NCBI GenBank assembly: GCA_025924755.1
Contig: JAICHT010000183.1
Location: 1-7,187 of the forward strand
Origin: Chitinophagaceae bacterium
Lineage (GTDB): Bacteria > Bacteroidota > Bacteroidia > Chitinophagales > Chitinophagaceae
Reading direction: 5' to 3'
Length of the DNA: 7,187 nt
Numbering within the stretch: position 1 is the first letter of the stretch; every line of letters begins with the position of its first letter. The notes beneath the pieces are model-generated. The model was given only the letters and a program-made list of their open reading frames with translations. It was not told the origin of the DNA and searched no databases. The position numbers were made by a program, and so were the translations under genes. Positions 6,422-7,187 of the stretch are shown here, in pieces.

Positions 6422-7187
6422 ATGATTGCCAGGTTTACAATTGCATTAAAAAAAGTGGGTGGTTCAATAATTGTCCTTCTTCTTATCAGTTCATTTTACA
6501 ATGCGAAAGCGCAGGCTCCACCCGATACCACTTTTAAAGCTAGCGGAAGGTTGTGGGGTTCCTCTTTTGGCGATTACTACTACAAAGCGCATAGCGATAC
6601 CTTGAATCGTATAGGCGGCTTCAATCAATATACGGGCGTTCCCACAGGCAGAAATGCTTTTTATATTCGCAGGGTTTACGTGGGATATAATTATGACATC
6701 TCCCCAAAATTTACGGCCGAACTTTTACTGGCCGGCGAAGAAAACACGATAACTGCTAATGGTGCTCCGGGTGGAGATTTGCTAAGCGATAATAAACTGG
6801 GTTTTTTTATAAAGCTGGCCAACATTCGCTGGAAGAATATATGGAAAGGAACCGATTTATTAATAGGCGAAATGTACACACCCGCCTTTTCTTTATTAAC
6901 AGAACAAATCTGGGGGTATCGTCCCATTGAACGGACAATTGCCGATGCGTTTCGTACTCCAGCCTATGATTTAGGAATGGTATTACGTGGAAAATTTGAT
7001 CCGCAAACTGAAAATTTTGGTTATGATATTATGGTAGGCAATGGAACACAGTCAAGACCGGAAAATGATAAGTTCAAATGGTTTTACGGGGATGTATATG
7101 CGAAGTTCCTGGACAAGAAACTGGTAGTGGACTTATATGCGGATTACGAACGACTGAACCAGGCACCGGGCTTTCATCACACCCGCA
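6422..7187 (+). CDS. Probable outer-membrane beta-barrel (porin-like) protein, 3' end outside the window
   Basis: The frame opens at ATG 6422 and runs 255 codons to the window edge without a stop. Residues 1-30 form a signal peptide: basic start (MIARFTIALKK), hydrophobic core GGSIIVLLLISSF, and a likely cleavage after AKA (28-30). The mature part has the aromatic, alternating pattern of outer-membrane strands, for example GRLWGSSFGDYYY (42-54), FYIRRVYVGYNYDI (80-93), FTAELLLAGEE (97-107) and a later FKWFYGDVYAKF. This resembles Bacteroidota porins related to phosphate-selective porins O/P, but I recognise the architecture rather than a specific family. The product would let small solutes cross the outer membrane. 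A possible promoter lies just upstream, and an 84-bp gap separates it from the DUF202 gene, so it may be its own transcription unit. The C-terminal barrel cannot be judged. Confidence 0.72.
   Translation, partial: MIARFTIALKKVGGSIIVLLLISSFYNAKAQAPPDTTFKASGRLWGSSFGDYYYKAHSDTLNRIGGFNQYTGVPTGRNAFYIRRVYVGYNYDISPKFTAELLLAGEENTITANGAPGGDLLSDNKLGFFIKLANIRWKNIWKGTDLLIGEMYTPAFSLLTEQIWGYRPIERTIADAFRTPAYDLGMVLRGKFDPQTENFGYDIMVGNGTQSRPENDKFKWFYGDVYAKFLDKKLVVDLYADYERLNQAPGFHHTR

Noticed and set aside
1..7187. CRISPR array, tRNA or rRNA gene, integrase or complete insertion sequence
   Set aside because: No regularly spaced repeats, cloverleaf-like segments, recombinase motifs or terminal inverted repeats were seen by reading either strand.

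Overview
The window looks like chromosomal DNA of a Bacteroidota bacterium, probably of the Chitinophagaceae or a near relative. This is inferred from moderately AT-rich DNA, starts without Shine-Dalgarno sequences, a TAnnTTTG promoter element before the last gene, and the style of the proteins. No species can be named from the sequence alone. All recognisable genes are on the + strand.

Layout: (1) 23-4339 is a single 1438-codon frame. It joins a complete RND-type inner-membrane efflux permease (residues 1-1071) to a complete periplasmic adaptor (membrane fusion protein, residues 1072-1438). The adaptor half still has its own start Met and lipoprotein signal peptide (Cys1095). A 14-bp hairpin just after the stop probably ends this transcript. 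(2) 4340-4624 holds no convincing gene, only two start-less open stretches that might be gene debris. (3) 4625-5095 encodes an unrecognised 156-aa protein with one N-terminal membrane anchor. (4) 5124-5885 encodes a TauE/SafE-family membrane permease. (5) 5936-6337 encodes a DUF202 (YidH-like) three-helix membrane protein. (6) 6422 to the window edge is the N-terminal 255 codons of a secreted, probably outer-membrane beta-barrel protein of porin type, with a candidate promoter just upstream.

How the parts fit: the RND and adaptor modules would form the inner-membrane and periplasmic parts of a tripartite efflux pump. No TolC-type outer-membrane channel is present downstream, so it must lie upstream of the window or elsewhere. 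Genes 3-5 are closely spaced on one strand and could form one transcript of envelope proteins, but nothing ties them to a single pathway.

The main point of interest is the RND-adaptor junction. A one-base change in either direction in the A4 tract at 3223-3226 would restore an ordinary two-gene arrangement: TAA four bases before the adaptor ATG, or TGA overlapping it as ATGA. The fusion is therefore either a recent one-base event, a sequence error, or a real fusion that could be re-separated by lipoprotein processing.
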